Assembly: GCA_009779205.1 (NCBI GenBank)
Contig: WRER01000074.1
Coordinates: 1-5,665 of the forward strand
Reading direction: 5' to 3'
DNA: 5,665 nt
Source: Methanobacteriota archaeon
GTDB lineage: Archaea > Halobacteriota > Methanomicrobia > Methanomicrobiales > Methanospirillaceae
A model generated the notes under the pieces. It made no database searches. It was not told where the DNA came from and saw nothing but the letters and a program-made list of their open reading frames with translations. Position numbers and translations under genes: made by a program. Positions 4,980-5,665 of this stretch are shown piece after piece (position 1 is the first letter of the stretch; each line of letters starts with the position of its first letter).

Positions 4980-5665
4980 ATGTCTATCCCTGATGATCAT
5001 AGTACCACACAGTCAGACGTCCATGCTCATTCACTCTCTCATGGCCGCGTAAAAACAATATGTCCATTTTGTGCAGTTGGATGTTCTCTCTACCTTACCT
5101 GTTCAGATGGCATTGTATCTGGTGTAGAACCAGATTTTCGCTCCCCTGTAAATGAAGGGTGTCTCTGTGTGAAGGGAAGCCACGCTTTTGAATTCATATA
5201 TCATGAAGATAGAATTCGAGCACCTATGGTTCGTGTTGGGGATAGATTTTTTGAAGTCTCCTGGGAGGAAGCATATCGCTTTATCGCGGAGGGATTTTCT
5301 TCTTTTAACTCTGATGAAATTATTGTGCTTGGCTCAGGGCTCTGCACAAATGAAGACAATTATGTGCTGATGAAATTCGCCAGAGAGGTATTTGGATGCA
5401 CATTTACATCAGATAGGAGAAAAACACGAAGTTTTGCAGCACAGATTCCATTCTCAGAGCTATCTTCTGCATCGGTGATTGTATCATTGTATGAGAATAT
5501 TCTTGAAGAATACCCACTTCTTGGAAGATACATTGTTGATGCACAGAAGCACGGTGCTGCTGTTATATCAGCAGATGTTCGACTGACTCTGACAGGTCGT
5601 GTTTCAGATCTTTTTTTGCAGATGTATCCCTTGCAGAGGGAAGATGTGCTGAGAGGGCTTGTTCA
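4980..5665 (+). CDS. Divergent formate dehydrogenase alpha (FdhA)-like molybdopterin oxidoreductase, partial, lacking the active-site Cys/Sec
   Basis: The first 228 residues of a molybdopterin oxidoreductase-family protein, running off the right edge. A His/Ser-rich lead of about 25 residues precedes the N-terminal [4Fe-4S] motif C28, C31, C35 and C63 (ICPFCAVGC ... CLCVKG), followed by the FdhA-like FEFIYHEDRIRAPM at 70-83, VSWEEA at 93-98 and TNEDNYVLMKFAR at 123-135. Ordinary FdhA next has a Cys/Sec-His metal site; here residues 141-152 read TFTSDRRKTRSF, with no Cys, Sec codon (TGA) or His, and the loop of about 15 residues after it appears deleted. The later PGTD-type pterin contact is replaced by PLQRED (217-222). 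There is no twin-arginine signal, so it is probably cytoplasmic. It may be a non-catalytic scaffold, a factor for FDH assembly or regulation, or an enzyme with altered metal ligation. The family is clear; the function is unknown. Confidence 0.8.
   Translation, partial: MSIPDDHSTTQSDVHAHSLSHGRVKTICPFCAVGCSLYLTCSDGIVSGVEPDFRSPVNEGCLCVKGSHAFEFIYHEDRIRAPMVRVGDRFFEVSWEEAYRFIAEGFSSFNSDEIIVLGSGLCTNEDNYVLMKFAREVFGCTFTSDRRKTRSFAAQIPFSELSSASVIVSLYENILEEYPLLGRYIVDAQKHGAAVISADVRLTLTGRVSDLFLQMYPLQREDVLRGLV

Noticed and set aside
4803..5000. A 65-codon minus-strand frame in the divergent spacer
   Set aside because: Its start lies inside the FdhA-like coding region. The product is a Tyr/His/Cys-rich string with no domain, and its sequence includes the palindromes and TATA box read backwards.
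5395..5440. A possible selenocysteine TGA or frameshift hiding the FdhA active site
   Set aside because: I translated the region in frame: no TGA occurs, and the frame stays open with good FdhA-family similarity on both sides. The loss of the ligand looks real, not a reading error.

Overview
The window looks like a piece of a methanogen chromosome, most likely a CO2-reducing, formate- or H2-using archaeon of the Methanomicrobiales (Methanospirillum-like). That placement is an inference. It rests on a cytosolic heterodisulfide reductase cluster (hdrC, hdrB, hdrA) with separate small hdrB and hdrC genes, formylmethanofuran dehydrogenase-type ferredoxin subunits beside it, archaeal-looking TATA boxes in a very AT-rich spacer, and purine-rich Shine-Dalgarno sequences. 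No database search was possible.

Minus strand, reading right to left from about 4357: a two-cluster ferredoxin (FwdG/FmdG-like, 4100-4357), a 109-nt spacer with two back-to-back inverted repeats, an eight-cluster polyferredoxin (FwdF/FmdF-like, 2836-3990), hdrC (2252-2824), hdrB (1341-2246, or 2255 from an upstream GTG) and hdrA (start at 1329, running off the left edge after 443 codons). From the polyferredoxin on, gaps are 11 nt or less and each gene has its own Shine-Dalgarno, so these four are almost certainly co-transcribed. The gene content joins the first and last steps of methanogenesis. HdrABC bifurcates electrons from formate, H2 or F420H2 to CoM-S-S-CoB and to low-potential ferredoxin carriers. 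The FwdF/FwdG-like proteins are the type of iron-sulfur wire that carries such electrons to the formylmethanofuran dehydrogenase site, where CO2 is reduced. The catalytic Fwd/Fmd subunits are not in the window.

Bases 4358-4979 form a 622-nt, T-rich, divergent spacer. I see no gene in it. It holds candidate promoters for both directions, an inverted repeat just upstream of the ferredoxin gene, two adjacent palindromes, and a CAATGCA heptamer repeat just before the plus-strand gene.

Plus strand, 4980 to the right edge: the first 228 codons of a formate dehydrogenase alpha (FdhA)-like molybdopterin oxidoreductase. It keeps the N-terminal [4Fe-4S] motif but appears to lack the Cys/Sec metal ligand, the neighbouring His and the loop after them. 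This is the most unusual item in the window: either a non-catalytic FdhA paralogue or an enzyme with changed chemistry, transcribed divergently from the Hdr/ferredoxin operon.
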